From Psychrosphaera sp. (lineage in GTDB: Bacteria > Pseudomonadota > Gammaproteobacteria > Enterobacterales > Alteromonadaceae), in contig JAOHFM010000002.1 of assembly GCA_028098005.1 (NCBI GenBank), positions 1-64,000 of the forward strand: DNA of 64,000 bases, in the 5' to 3' direction. How positions within the stretch are numbered: the stretch's first letter is position 1; each line of letters begins with the position of its first letter. The notes under the pieces were generated by a model that ran no database searches, was not told the origin of the DNA, and saw nothing but the letters and a program-made list of their open reading frames with translations. Shown piece after piece: positions 56,417 to 64,000 of this stretch. The translations under genes were made by a program, and so were the position numbers.

Positions 56417-58276
56417 TTATACGTCATCCACGGAGTGACCCGTCAATGCTTGTTTAATACTGTCTTCCATTCGTCTTGCTGCAAAAGGCTGACTAATATC
56501 ATCCAATGCCTTAATCGCTTGCTTAATGACGTCACCATTGGTTTGAGCCGTCGATTTCCTCAACGTTTCTATCGCTTCGTTAATTACGGCAAGCTCATTG
56601 TCTTGCAGCAGATGACCTGACTCATTTATCGCCATTTCTATAGCTTCGATCATCCGAATTGCATCTACTTTTTGCTCTGCTAACATTCTAGCGGCCATGT
56701 CTTCTTTTGCATTGGACATTGACGCTTTGATCATATCGGCAATTTCACTTTGCTCTAGACCGTAAGAAGGCTTAACCTGAATAGAAGACTCTATTCCTGT
56801 GGACTTCTCCATTGCCGTTACACTTAACAAACCATCGGCATCAATGTTAAAGGTTACTCTTATTACCGCAATACCCGCTGTTAACGGCGGAATGCCTTTA
56901 AGAACAAATCGCGCCAAGCTTCTGCAGTCATAAACCATTTCACGCTCACCTTGCAACACGTGAATCGCCATCATTGTTTGACCATCTTTATACGTCGTAA
57001 ACTCTTGGGCTCTAGCAACAGGAATCGTAGTATTACGAGGAATAACCTTTTCCACTAAACCGCCCATGGTTTCTAAACCTAGCGATAACGGTGTTACGTC
57101 TAGTAGTAACATATCAGAGTCTGGTTTGTTTCCAACTAACAAGTCAGCCTGTATTGCAGCACCAATTGCTACTACTTCATCAGGGTTTATTGAAGTTAAT
57201 GGCGTTCGATTGAAAAAGCCTTCAACCTTCTCTCGCACTAGAGGTACTCGAGTTGAGCCGCCGACCATTACCACTTCTAATATCTCTTCTAGTTCAACAC
57301 CAGCGTCTTTAACCGCACGACGACAACTTCTTAGTGTTGTTTTAACCAAGGCTTCAATTTCAGATTCAAACTCTGCTCTTGTGATTTGGCCAACAATGTT
57401 GCCTTCCACTAATGACACATTAAACTCGACAGTTTCATTCGTGGTTAAAGACTCTTTTAACTCACGACCTAAGTCATACATCTTTCGTAAGCTTGTAGCG
57501 CTTAGTTTAGCTGAAACGTTTGCGTTTTTAAGTAATAGCTTAACAATGGCTCTATCAAAGTCATCACCGCCTAACGCAGAATCACCACCTGTTGAAAGTA
57601 CCTCAAAAACACCTTTGTTTAATCTTAGAATGGAGATATCAAATGTACCGCCACCTAGATCATAAACGGCAATAACGCCCTCTTTACCTGAGTCTAGACC
57701 ATAAGCAATAGCCGCAGCTGTTGGCTCGTTGATTAAACGTAATACTTTGATACCGGCTATTTCTGCCGCATCTTTAGTACCGTGTCTTTGCGCGTCATCA
57801 AAGTAAGCAGGCACAGTAATAACAGCACCTTGTAATGCATCGCCCAAAGTTGCAATTGCTTGGGTATGCAGCTTGTTAAGGATTTCAGCTGACACTTGAA
57901 TAGGGTTCTTTTCACCTTGGCGTGTTTTAATATTAACCGTATGCTCTTTCTCGACAAAGTTATACGGTAAATCGCCATACAAGCGGTTAATATCATCAAG
58001 ACCACGGCCTAAAAAGCGTTTAACCGAAACCAATGTATTTTCAGGGTCGCTTGCCGCATTTTTTTTAGCGTCGTGACCAACAATAATAGAGTCTTCTAAA
58101 TACTGCACTGCTGATGGCAAAGATTTGTTGCCCTGTTCATCGGCAAGCACTTCAGGAAGACCACTTCGAACTGAAGCCACTAAAGAGTTTGTTGTTCCTA
58201 GGTCAATCCCAACCGCAAGTTTATGCTCATGAGGGTTAGTACTTTGACCTGGTTCTGCTATTTGTAGTAATGCCAT
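56417..58276 (-). CDS. hscA: Fe-S cluster chaperone HscA (Hsp70 class)
   Basis: Specialised Hsp70 ATPase that helps transfer clusters from IscU, recognising its LPPVK motif. The Hsp70 signatures [30 protein letters not shown] and [13 protein letters not shown] are clear, followed by the substrate-binding domain. 619 residues (616 in E. coli). It lies 23 bases after hscB. Confidence 0.97.
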   Translation of the reverse strand: MALLQIAEPGQSTNPHEHKLAVGIDLGTTNSLVASVRSGLPEVLADEQGNKSLPSAVQYLEDSIIVGHDAKKNAASDPENTLVSVKRFLGRGLDDINRLYGDLPYNFVEKEHTVNIKTRQGEKNPIQVSAEILNKLHTQAIATLGDALQGAVITVPAYFDDAQRHGTKDAAEIAGIKVLRLINEPTAAAIAYGLDSGKEGVIAVYDLGGGTFDISILRLNKGVFEVLSTGGDSALGGDDFDRAIVKLLLKNANVSAKLSATSLRKMYDLGRELKESLTTNETVEFNVSLVEGNIVGQITRAEFESEIEALVKTTLRSCRRAVKDAGVELEEILEVVMVGGSTRVPLVREKVEGFFNRTPLTSINPDEVVAIGAAIQADLLVGNKPDSDMLLLDVTPLSLGLETMGGLVEKVIPRNTTIPVARAQEFTTYKDGQTMMAIHVLQGEREMVYDCRSLARFVLKGIPPLTAGIAVIRVTFNIDADGLLSVTAMEKSTGIESSIQVKPSYGLEQSEIADMIKASMSNAKEDMAARMLAEQKVDAIRMIEAIEMAINESGHLLQDNELAVINEAIETLRKSTAQTNGDVIKQAIKALDDISQPFAARRMEDSIKQALTGHSVDDV

Positions 58277-58299
58277 AATAAACCGTTAACTTTCCTAAT

Positions 58300-58818
58300 T
58301 TAGTAGTCTAGTAACTTATCTTCTAATGCTTCTGCTTCGCTTTTCAGCTTATAAATAAAACGTAACTTCTTCACTGACATTGCCGCCAGTTTATATTCTT
58401 GCTTGTCAAAGTTTACATTAAACTCATCGGTATAGAGCTTAATAAGCTTTTTTATATCGCTGTAAAAAATGTCTAATGCTTGTTCAGGATCATTGCTTGA
58501 CTCAAGATCTTCAAGCTCTTCTCTGAGCTCCATCTGCTGCATCAAAAAAGCACCATCTTTGATGGTCTCTTGCTCATGCTTTACGTCATGACCATGCTCC
58601 GAAACCATATACTCAGCTCTATTTAATGGACTTTTTAAAGTCTCATAGGCGTCATTAACCTCAGATGCTTGTTGAACGGCCAGTAACTTCTGTTGGTCAC
58701 TGCCATTAGCAAACTTGTCTGGATGCACTTGTTTTTGAATTGAGCGAAAACGGTCTTGGAGGGTCAATAAGTCAACATCAAACTGAACAGGTAAATCAAA
58801 TAAATCAAAATACCGCAT
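58300..58818 (-). CDS. hscB: J-domain co-chaperone HscB
   Basis: Co-chaperone that delivers IscU to HscA and stimulates its ATPase. The N-terminal J domain contains the HPD tripeptide (QVHPDKFANG), then VNDAYETLKSPLNRAEYM, and a C-terminal three-helix IscU-binding domain. 172 residues (171 in E. coli). Fixed place between iscA and hscA. Confidence 0.96.
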   Translation of the reverse strand: MRYFDLFDLPVQFDVDLLTLQDRFRSIQKQVHPDKFANGSDQQKLLAVQQASEVNDAYETLKSPLNRAEYMVSEHGHDVKHEQETIKDGAFLMQQMELREELEDLESSNDPEQALDIFYSDIKKLIKLYTDEFNVNFDKQEYKLAAMSVKKLRFIYKLKSEAEALEDKLLDY

Positions 58819-58901
58819 GAGGTCACCTTTTTTAATACAATTTTAGAAACAAAGAAGGCCATATATCGGAATATGGCCTTGGAGATAGCGTTTAGCTGAA
58901 T

Positions 58902-59225
58902 TTAGATTGTGAAACTTTCACCACATCCACATTCATCTTTTTGGTTAGGGTTGGTAAACTCAAAACCTTCATTTAACCCGTTCTTAACAAAGTCTAATTG
59001 AGTGCCGTCTAGATAAACTAAACTTTTTGCGTCAACGATAACTTTTACGTCATTATGCTCAAAGACTTCATCACCTTCTTGCAACTCATCAACAAACTCA
59101 AGTACATATGCTAATCCAGAACAACCCGTTGTTTTTACTCCTAAGCGCAATCCTAGGCCTTTGCCACGGTTTGTCAAAAAGGTTCTTACACGGTCTGCTG
59201 CTGCATCGGTTAAACTGATTGCCAT
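58902..59225 (-). CDS. iscA: A-type Fe-S carrier IscA
   Basis: Carrier or scaffold protein of 107 residues with the three invariant cysteines Cys35 (TGCSG), Cys99 and Cys101 (CGCGESFTI). Operon position after iscU identifies it as IscA rather than ErpA or SufA. Confidence 0.97.
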   Translation of the reverse strand: MAISLTDAAADRVRTFLTNRGKGLGLRLGVKTTGCSGLAYVLEFVDELQEGDEVFEHNDVKVIVDAKSLVYLDGTQLDFVKNGLNEGFEFTNPNQKDECGCGESFTI

Positions 59226-59287
59226 TACTACTATCCCAACTATTTATTTCTACAATTCTAACTAACTACCTGAACGATATTGCGTTC

Positions 59288-59671
59288 TTAGTTACTGCTT
59301 TTTGATTTGTAGTCTTCGATTGCTGCTTTAATAGCGTCTTCAGCTAAAATAGAGCAGTGAATTTTTACCGGCGGTAATGCTAATTCTTCAGCAATTTCAG
59401 TGTTGCTTAGAGCTTGAGCTTCTTCAATCGACTTACCTTTAACCCACTCAGTAACAAGTGAAGAGGAAGCGATTGCGGAGCCACAGCCATAAGTTTTGAA
59501 CTTAGCGTCTGAGATAATACCTTTGTCATCAATTTTTAATTGTAGTTTCATAACGTCACCACAAGCCGGTGCGCCAACCATACCCGTTGCAATGCTTGGG
59601 TCATTCTTGTCAAAAGAACCTACGTTACGTGGGTTTTCATAATGGTCGATTACTTTTTCGCTATAAGCCAT
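59288..59671 (-). CDS. iscU: Fe-S cluster scaffold IscU
   Basis: Scaffold on which clusters are built from IscS sulfur. Ligand cysteines at 37 (GAPACGD), 63 (YGCGSA) and 106 (HCSILAE), and the HscA-recognition motif LPPVK at 99-103, are as in E. coli. 127 residues. Confidence 0.98.
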   Translation of the reverse strand: MAYSEKVIDHYENPRNVGSFDKNDPSIATGMVGAPACGDVMKLQLKIDDKGIISDAKFKTYGCGSAIASSSLVTEWVKGKSIEEAQALSNTEIAEELALPPVKIHCSILAEDAIKAAIEDYKSKSSN

Positions 59672-59768
59672 TTTTAGCTCCTACATTGCGTTACGCAATT
59701 TTAATTTTTTAATGTGATGCTAGAGTCAATCCCTAACACCATTTTTCTATTTTTCTCTAAGCTGAAGT

Positions 59769-60983
59769 CTAGTGACCAGCCCATTCGATTTTTGATAAAT
59801 CAACGCCGTCTTTGAACATTTCCCAAAGCGGTGACATTTCACGTAACTTATCAATTGAATTGTTTACTTGGCCAATAACATGGTCAATATCTTCTTCTGT
59901 TGTGAAGCGACCGATGCTGAATCGAATTGAGCTATGCGCTAATTCATCTGACAAACCTAGTGCACGAAGTACATAAGAAGGCTCTAAGCTTGCTGATGTA
60001 CATGCTGATCCAGAAGAAACCGCCATGTCTTTAAGCGCCATGATTAAGCTTTCTCCTTCAACAAAGTTAAAGCTTACGTTAAAGATACCAGGATAGCGTT
60101 GTTCCATATCACCATTGATGTACGTTTCTTCAATGTGCTTAATGCCATTCCAAAGACGATCTCTTAACGCAATGATATGTTGTGTATCTTTTTCCATATC
60201 TTCTTTAGCAACACGTGCTGCTTCACCCATACCTACAATTTGGTGAACCGCTAACGTACCTGAACGGAAACCACGCTCATGACCGCCGCCGTGCATTTGT
60301 GCTTCTAGACGAATACGAGGTTTACGACGAACGTAAAGTGCGCCAATGCCTTTAGGGCCATACATTTTGTGAGCAGAGAATGACATTAAATCTACTTTAA
60401 GGTCTGCTAAGTCGATAGCAACTTTACCCGCGCTCTGTGCTGCATCTACATGAAAAATAATTTTACGTTCGCGACACATTTCGCCAATTTTTTTGATGTC
60501 TTGCATAACACCAATTTCATTATTGATGTGCATGATGCTTACTAAAACTGTATCGTCGCGCATTGCACTTTCAAGCACGTCTAAATCGATTAAGCCATTT
60601 GCCATAACGTCTAAGTACGTTACTTCATAACCTTGACGTTCTAATTCACGACAAGTATCTAAAACCGCTTTGTGCTCAGTTTTTGCAGTAATTACGTGCT
60701 TACCTTTTTTAGAATAAAAGTTGGCGGCACCTTTTATTGCTAAGTTATTTGATTCTGTTGCACCTGAAGTAAATACGATTTCACGTGGGTCTGCATTAAC
60801 CAAATCAGCAATATTGTTACGAGCAATATCAACTAACTCTTCTGCTTGCCAACCGTAGCGGTGTGAACGAGATGCCGGGTTTCCAAATGTGCCGTCCATA
60901 GTAAGACAGTTCATCATTTGTTCAGCAACACGTGGGTCTACTGGTGTTGTTGCAGCGTAATCTAGGTAAATAGGTAACTTCAT
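59769..60983 (-). CDS. iscS: Cysteine desulfurase IscS
   Basis: PLP enzyme supplying sulfur for clusters and tRNA thiolation. The PLP lysine lies in [12 protein letters not shown] and the active Cys in [21 protein letters not shown]. Begins [19 protein letters not shown]. 404 residues, identical in length to E. coli. A ribosome site (GGAG) precedes the start; 45 bases separate it from iscR. Confidence 0.98.
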   Translation of the reverse strand: MKLPIYLDYAATTPVDPRVAEQMMNCLTMDGTFGNPASRSHRYGWQAEELVDIARNNIADLVNADPREIVFTSGATESNNLAIKGAANFYSKKGKHVITAKTEHKAVLDTCRELERQGYEVTYLDVMANGLIDLDVLESAMRDDTVLVSIMHINNEIGVMQDIKKIGEMCRERKIIFHVDAAQSAGKVAIDLADLKVDLMSFSAHKMYGPKGIGALYVRRKPRIRLEAQMHGGGHERGFRSGTLAVHQIVGMGEAARVAKEDMEKDTQHIIALRDRLWNGIKHIEETYINGDMEQRYPGIFNVSFNFVEGESLIMALKDMAVSSGSACTSASLEPSYVLRALGLSDELAHSSIRFSIGRFTTEEDIDHVIGQVNNSIDKLREMSPLWEMFKDGVDLSKIEWAGH

Positions 60984-61028
60984 TTATTTCTCCGCACTCT
61001 ATTGCTTAATGCAATAGTTAAAAATTTT

Positions 61029-61499
61029 TTAAAGACTATCCGCCACAAAGCGAATGGATGTATTTTTCGAATCCTGTCGTTCTGCGATCCGTTTTACATC
61101 TTTTTGATCAACAAGTTCACCAAGGGTGATGTTACTCAAGAAGCTCTCAATACGATCACTGAGACCTTCCCATAATTTATGAGTCAAGCAGCGTGATCCG
61201 CCTTGGCAATTTGCTTGCCCGGCACACTTGGTAGCATCAACGCTTTCATCAACCGCTGCTATTACTTCACTAATAGATATATCAGCCGCTTCACGACCGA
61301 GAAAATAACCGCCGCCCGGGCCTCTTACACTGTTGACCAGTTGACCCTTTCGAAGTTTTGCAAAAAGTTGCTCTAAGTAAGATAGCGATATTCCTTGGCG
61401 CTCAGAAATATCCATCAATGGCACTGGGCCATTTGACGCATGTAATGCAACATCTAGCATCGCAGTAACTGCGTAACGACCTTTAGAAGATAGTTTCAT
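61029..61499 (-). CDS. iscR: Fe-S cluster regulator IscR
   Basis: Rrf2-family repressor that binds a [2Fe-2S] cluster and controls this operon. The cluster ligands Cys92, Cys98, Cys104 and His107 have E. coli numbering exactly. The N-terminal winged helix ([20 protein letters not shown]) is conserved. 156 residues (162 in E. coli). First gene of the operon, with two type-1 IscR sites in its promoter, so classical negative autoregulation is expected. Confidence 0.98.
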   Translation of the reverse strand: MKLSSKGRYAVTAMLDVALHASNGPVPLMDISERQGISLSYLEQLFAKLRKGQLVNSVRGPGGGYFLGREAADISISEVIAAVDESVDATKCAGQANCQGGSRCLTHKLWEGLSDRIESFLSNITLGELVDQKDVKRIAERQDSKNTSIRFVADSL

Positions 61500-61558
61500 T
61501 TACATTCCTTAATGAGCCTGCCGAATAACGCGCAACAGCTTGATTTACTTGGCTGCGC

Positions 61559-61586
61559 ATTTTACAAACCTGAGTAAATTAGTCAA
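61559..61586 (-). promoter_or_regulatory. iscR operon promoter
   Basis: On the minus strand TTGACT (plus 61581-61586) and TAAAAT (plus 61559-61564) with 16-base spacing, about 60-87 bases upstream of iscR. The -35 is embedded in an IscR site, so IscR binding would block RNA polymerase. Confidence 0.75.
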
Positions 61587-61617
61587 GTATTAATACCTGA
61601 CTATTTTAGTAGGTTAT
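61566..61617. promoter_or_regulatory. Two tandem IscR type-1 binding sites
   Basis: Site A 61566-61590 (arms AAACCTGAGT and AGTCAAGTAT around AAATT) and site B 61593-61617 (arms ATACCTGACT and AGTAGGTTAT around ATTTT). Each matches about 22-23 of 25 positions of the E. coli type-1 pattern ATASYYGACT-RWWWY-AGTCRRSTAT. Centres are 27 bp apart. Confidence 0.88.
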
Positions 61618-61716
61618 TAGTATTATTCAACGTTTAATTTTGAATTTAGGATCATGTGTTCTTGGACTTTGGATAACATAAATAAAATTGAATCAATAAT
61701 GAACGTTAGTATGCCC

Positions 61717-62526
61717 TTATATGCTTGGGTCAAAACCTGCTATTCCAGCTTCACGCTGTTTCGCTGCATTTTGCTCTGCTTCTTTAAAGTCATCATCTAA
61801 ATCAATAATTGGTAATGCTTTATCACAAACGTCTCCGCCCATTTTGCATACCTCTGTGCACAGGGACGTAATTTTTTCGTCCATGATAGAAATATGATCA
61901 ACCATACGACCAATAGCACTAGCCACTGGATCTGGGTTATCCGGTGATACCGCATAGGCGTCAAAGCCATATTTTTCAGCTATTTTGCTACGTTTATCAT
62001 GCTTTTCTGGCTCGGCTTTTGTCACTAACCTACCTGGAATACCAACCACTGTTGCACCTTCAGGTACTTCTTTTACAACAACAGAGTTTGAGCCCACTCG
62101 GGCGTTTTTATTAATAACGATTGGGCCTAAAATTTTTGCGCCGGCACCCACAACAACACCATCTTTAAGTGTTGGGTGACGTTTACCACCATTCCAACTA
62201 GTTCCGCCTAGCGTAACGCCATGGTAAACCGTAACATCATCACCTATTTCTGCCGTTTCACCAATAACAACACCCATGCCGTGGTCAATGAAGAACCGAC
62301 GACCGATAGTCGCACCTGGGTGAATTTCTACGCCGGTAATCCAACGAGCAATGGTAGATACAAACCTTGCAAGCCACTTCCAATTAGCTAACCATAATTT
62401 GTGACTTACTCGCTGCATCCAAATCGCATGCAAGCCTGGATAGTTAAAAAAGATTTCGGTATTACTGCGAGCAGCAGGGTCACGGCTGTATACACTCTTT
62501 ATATCTTCTTTGATTTGCTCAAACAT
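61717..62526 (-). CDS. cysE: Serine O-acetyltransferase
   Basis: First step of cysteine synthesis: serine plus acetyl-CoA. Left-handed beta-helix hexapeptide repeats run through [35 protein letters not shown] and [20 protein letters not shown]. 269 residues (273 in E. coli, but with a shorter N-terminus and a longer C-terminal tail, as in the NifP/CysE type placed next to isc genes). Position between trmJ and iscR links cysteine supply to Fe-S assembly. Confidence 0.95.
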   Translation of the reverse strand: MFEQIKEDIKSVYSRDPAARSNTEIFFNYPGLHAIWMQRVSHKLWLANWKWLARFVSTIARWITGVEIHPGATIGRRFFIDHGMGVVIGETAEIGDDVTVYHGVTLGGTSWNGGKRHPTLKDGVVVGAGAKILGPIVINKNARVGSNSVVVKEVPEGATVVGIPGRLVTKAEPEKHDKRSKIAEKYGFDAYAVSPDNPDPVASAIGRMVDHISIMDEKITSLCTEVCKMGGDVCDKALPIIDLDDDFKEAEQNAAKQREAGIAGFDPSI

Positions 62527-62572
62527 GATTTACTCTATACGTTTTAAAATAGTAAGTATGGCTATATGGGTA

Positions 62573-63292
62573 TTAATCTTTATTTTTTGTAATGGACGTC
62601 ATAATACCGCGTAAAATATTTAGCTCATGTGCTTCAGGTCTTGCACGATTAAACAATCGACGTAGCTTTGTCATTACTTGACCAGGATGTTGCTTAACAA
62701 TAAAGCCGGTTTTTGTTAACGCTTCTTCAAGGTGCGTGTAAAAACCTTCAAGCTGTTCGCTGTTTGGATATTCAACTTCCAGAGGTTCAAATTGGCTTTG
62801 TTGCTCTTCTAAAAAGTTCATACGCACTTCGTAGCTTAGCGTTTGAACGGCCATTGCCAAGTTTAATGAGCTGTAATCAGGGTTTGCAGGAATATGTACA
62901 TGGAACTGGCATTGCTGTAACTCTTCGTTGGTCAGGCCCGAGTTTTCACGTCCAAACACTAAGGCAACTTTATGCTGTTTACCTTCAACAACCACTTTTT
63001 TACCACATTCACGCGGATCTAACATTGGCCAAGATAGAGTTCTTGATCTTGCGCTTGCGGCAACGGCTAGTCCGCAATCAGAAATAGCATCTTTTAACTC
63101 AGTAACAATTCTAGCATTACCTAAAATGTCAGTTGCGCCCGCTGCTAAGGCTGAAGCATGACTGTCTGGTTCTTTTACTGGATCAACAAGCACTAAATCA
63201 GAAAGCCCCATGGTTTTCATTGCGCGAGCCACTGAACCAATATTGCCAGTGTGTGAGGTATTTACGAGTACTATTCTTACGTTATCTAACAT
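62573..63292 (-). CDS. trmJ: tRNA (cytidine/uridine-2'-O-)-methyltransferase TrmJ
   Basis: SPOUT methyltransferase acting at position 32 of tRNAs. Start chosen at [26 protein letters not shown], which aligns with E. coli TrmJ from residue 1; the longer frame adds 19 unsupported residues. SPOUT motifs [16 protein letters not shown] and the knot segment [17 protein letters not shown] are present. 239 residues. trmJ-cysE-iscR is a common order in related bacteria. Confidence 0.95.
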   Translation of the reverse strand: MLDNVRIVLVNTSHTGNIGSVARAMKTMGLSDLVLVDPVKEPDSHASALAAGATDILGNARIVTELKDAISDCGLAVAASARSRTLSWPMLDPRECGKKVVVEGKQHKVALVFGRENSGLTNEELQQCQFHVHIPANPDYSSLNLAMAVQTLSYEVRMNFLEEQQSQFEPLEVEYPNSEQLEGFYTHLEEALTKTGFIVKQHPGQVMTKLRRLFNRARPEAHELNILRGIMTSITKNKD

Positions 63293-63393
63293 TGTCTTCG
63301 ATTCTATATGCAGTTTAGTCTTATGACCGGAATGGGCGGAGTTTAACACAAAGCTTAGGTGAGATTAAAACACTGTCATTATTTTTAAATAAC

Positions 63394-63425
63394 AAAGCCT
63401 GAAAGTTGATAGCTGTCAGGCTTTT
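63394..63425. terminator. Hairpin between trmJ and the SOUL gene
   Basis: AAAGCCTGA (63394-63402) and TCAGGCTTT (63416-63424) form a 9-bp stem with a short T-run on the plus side and AT-rich sequence on the minus side; it probably ends the SOUL gene. Confidence 0.65.
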
Positions 63426-63471
63426 AGTATTTTTAATTGTTCTAGGTAGACTACCTATTTGATTCAGTAAA

Positions 63472-64000
63472 TTATTGAATCGGTATTAACACTTCATTTT
63501 TACGGTACATAGGTAAGGTCATTGGGCCATTATAAGCTGCTGTATAAGGCTTTCCTGTAACGGTATAATTATTCTGCCTTAAGTAACTCATCAAAATATT
63601 AGTGTGCTTTTTTACGTTACTGTCGCTTAGCGTCCAACTAAAAGTAATCGCAGCCACTTTGTAGTTCTTAACTTCTGATACTTTTACTTTTGGGTTATTC
63701 GGTATAGGTGTCGAGTTGTAAGTAAAACTGTCAGGCATGACAAAGGACATGACATTACCGTCATCAGAAGCAGCCACGTCACTGCTCATGAACACAGGTG
63801 CCGTCATGGAAATCTTCATTCCTTCGTTAGTGGCGGCATCATTGCCCATATAAACAGGCGCTGTCATTGCTATTTCCCGCTGACCAGAATTGTCACCCGC
63901 TATGTAATTGAATAATCGCCTGAAAGCACTGTTTCTACCATCATTATCCATACTCGTAGAGACAAGAACCATTGACTGATACTCGCGTATTTCTATTTTA
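63472..64000 (-). CDS. SOUL heme-binding family protein, 5' end beyond the window
   Basis: The frame continues upstream past the ATG at 63972 to the window edge (…KIEIREYQSMVLV), which matches the SOUL N-terminal pattern (I..Y...V.A.T.), so the true start lies outside. Visible domain features: AFRRLFNYIAGDN, REIAMTAPVYM and KISMTAPVF repeats, VMSFVMPDSFT and KVAAITFSW. SOUL/HBP proteins bind heme or act as envelope proteins. Possibly exported, but the signal region is not seen. Confidence 0.88.
   Translation of the reverse strand, partial: KIEIREYQSMVLVSTSMDNDGRNSAFRRLFNYIAGDNSGQREIAMTAPVYMGNDAATNEGMKISMTAPVFMSSDVAASDDGNVMSFVMPDSFTYNSTPIPNNPKVKVSEVKNYKVAAITFSWTLSDSNVKKHTNILMSYLRQNNYTVTGKPYTAAYNGPMTLPMYRKNEVLIPIQ

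Noticed and set aside
57066..57665. 199-residue open frame on the plus strand
   Set aside because: It lies wholly antisense to hscA, has no ribosome site and reads as a Ser/Thr-rich shadow of the Hsp70 codons.
1..64000. Prophage, insertion sequence, toxin-antitoxin or defence island
   Set aside because: No transposase, integrase, phage structural or restriction gene and no terminal repeats were recognised; ratA/ratB is the ordinary housekeeping pair.

Overview
The window is a low-GC (about 40% by eye) chromosomal segment of a Gammaproteobacterium. Protein content and gene order point to a marine member of the Alteromonadales (the Psychrosphaera / Colwellia / Pseudoalteromonas neighbourhood); this placement is inferred from resemblance, not from a marker search. 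Almost everything is conserved core genome, densely packed. I see no prophage, insertion sequence, integron or CRISPR array, and no intergenic gap exceeds about 300 bases. The last gene (SOUL family) runs off the right edge.

Layout: (1) 1-5.0 kb: der, then bamB-yfgM-hisS on the minus strand. (2) 5.2-9.4 kb: two tandem HD-GYP c-di-GMP phosphodiesterase-like genes and a gspA-gspB pair. (3) 9.6-14.0 kb: cca, uppP, folB, plsY, tsaD. (4) 14.1-18.9 kb: the macromolecular synthesis operon rpsU-yqeY-dnaG-rpoD, with a LexA-box-like palindrome on the internal rpoD promoter. (5) 19.1-27.8 kb: rraB, plsC and a six-gene minus-strand operon (adaptor, ABC ATPase, two MacB-like permeases, NtrC-type regulator, histidine kinase) behind a clear sigma-54 promoter with two palindromic upstream sites. 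(6) 27.9-37.5 kb: parC, a TPR/degenerate-GGDEF membrane protein, parE, yqiA, a DUF1249 gene with an apparent homopolymer frameshift, nudF and divergent tolC. (7) 37.6-45.3 kb: LpxL-type acyltransferase, PilL/TcpQ-like protein, von Willebrand A lipoprotein, NRDE and DinB-like proteins, then smpB / ratA-ratB / bamE and an M19 dipeptidase. (8) 45.3-49.0 kb: four consecutive small lipoprotein genes, three of them FlgO-like paralogues, a tRNA-Arg(CCU) and a PAP2 phosphatase. (9) 49.3-55.9 kb: ygiQ, a DUF2750 gene, suhB with a boxA-bearing leader, and a MASE1-CHASE hybrid kinase. (10) 56.0-64.0 kb: the ISC iron-sulfur operon iscR-S-U-A-hscB-hscA-fdx preceded by two IscR type-1 sites, then cysE, trmJ and a partial SOUL protein.

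How the parts work together: the ISC genes form one autoregulated Fe-S assembly operon. BamB and BamE belong to the outer-membrane assembly machine, and bamE has a sigma-E-like promoter. The MMS operon links ribosome, primase and sigma70 synthesis. The sigma-54 operon looks like a self-contained envelope stress or efflux module in which the regulator encoded at its end probably activates its own operon. The observations most worth checking are the sigma-54/UAS architecture, the suhB boxA leader, the broken DUF1249 frame, the FlgO-like lipoprotein array, and the degenerate signalling proteins (HD-GYP number 2 and the TPR-GGDEF protein).
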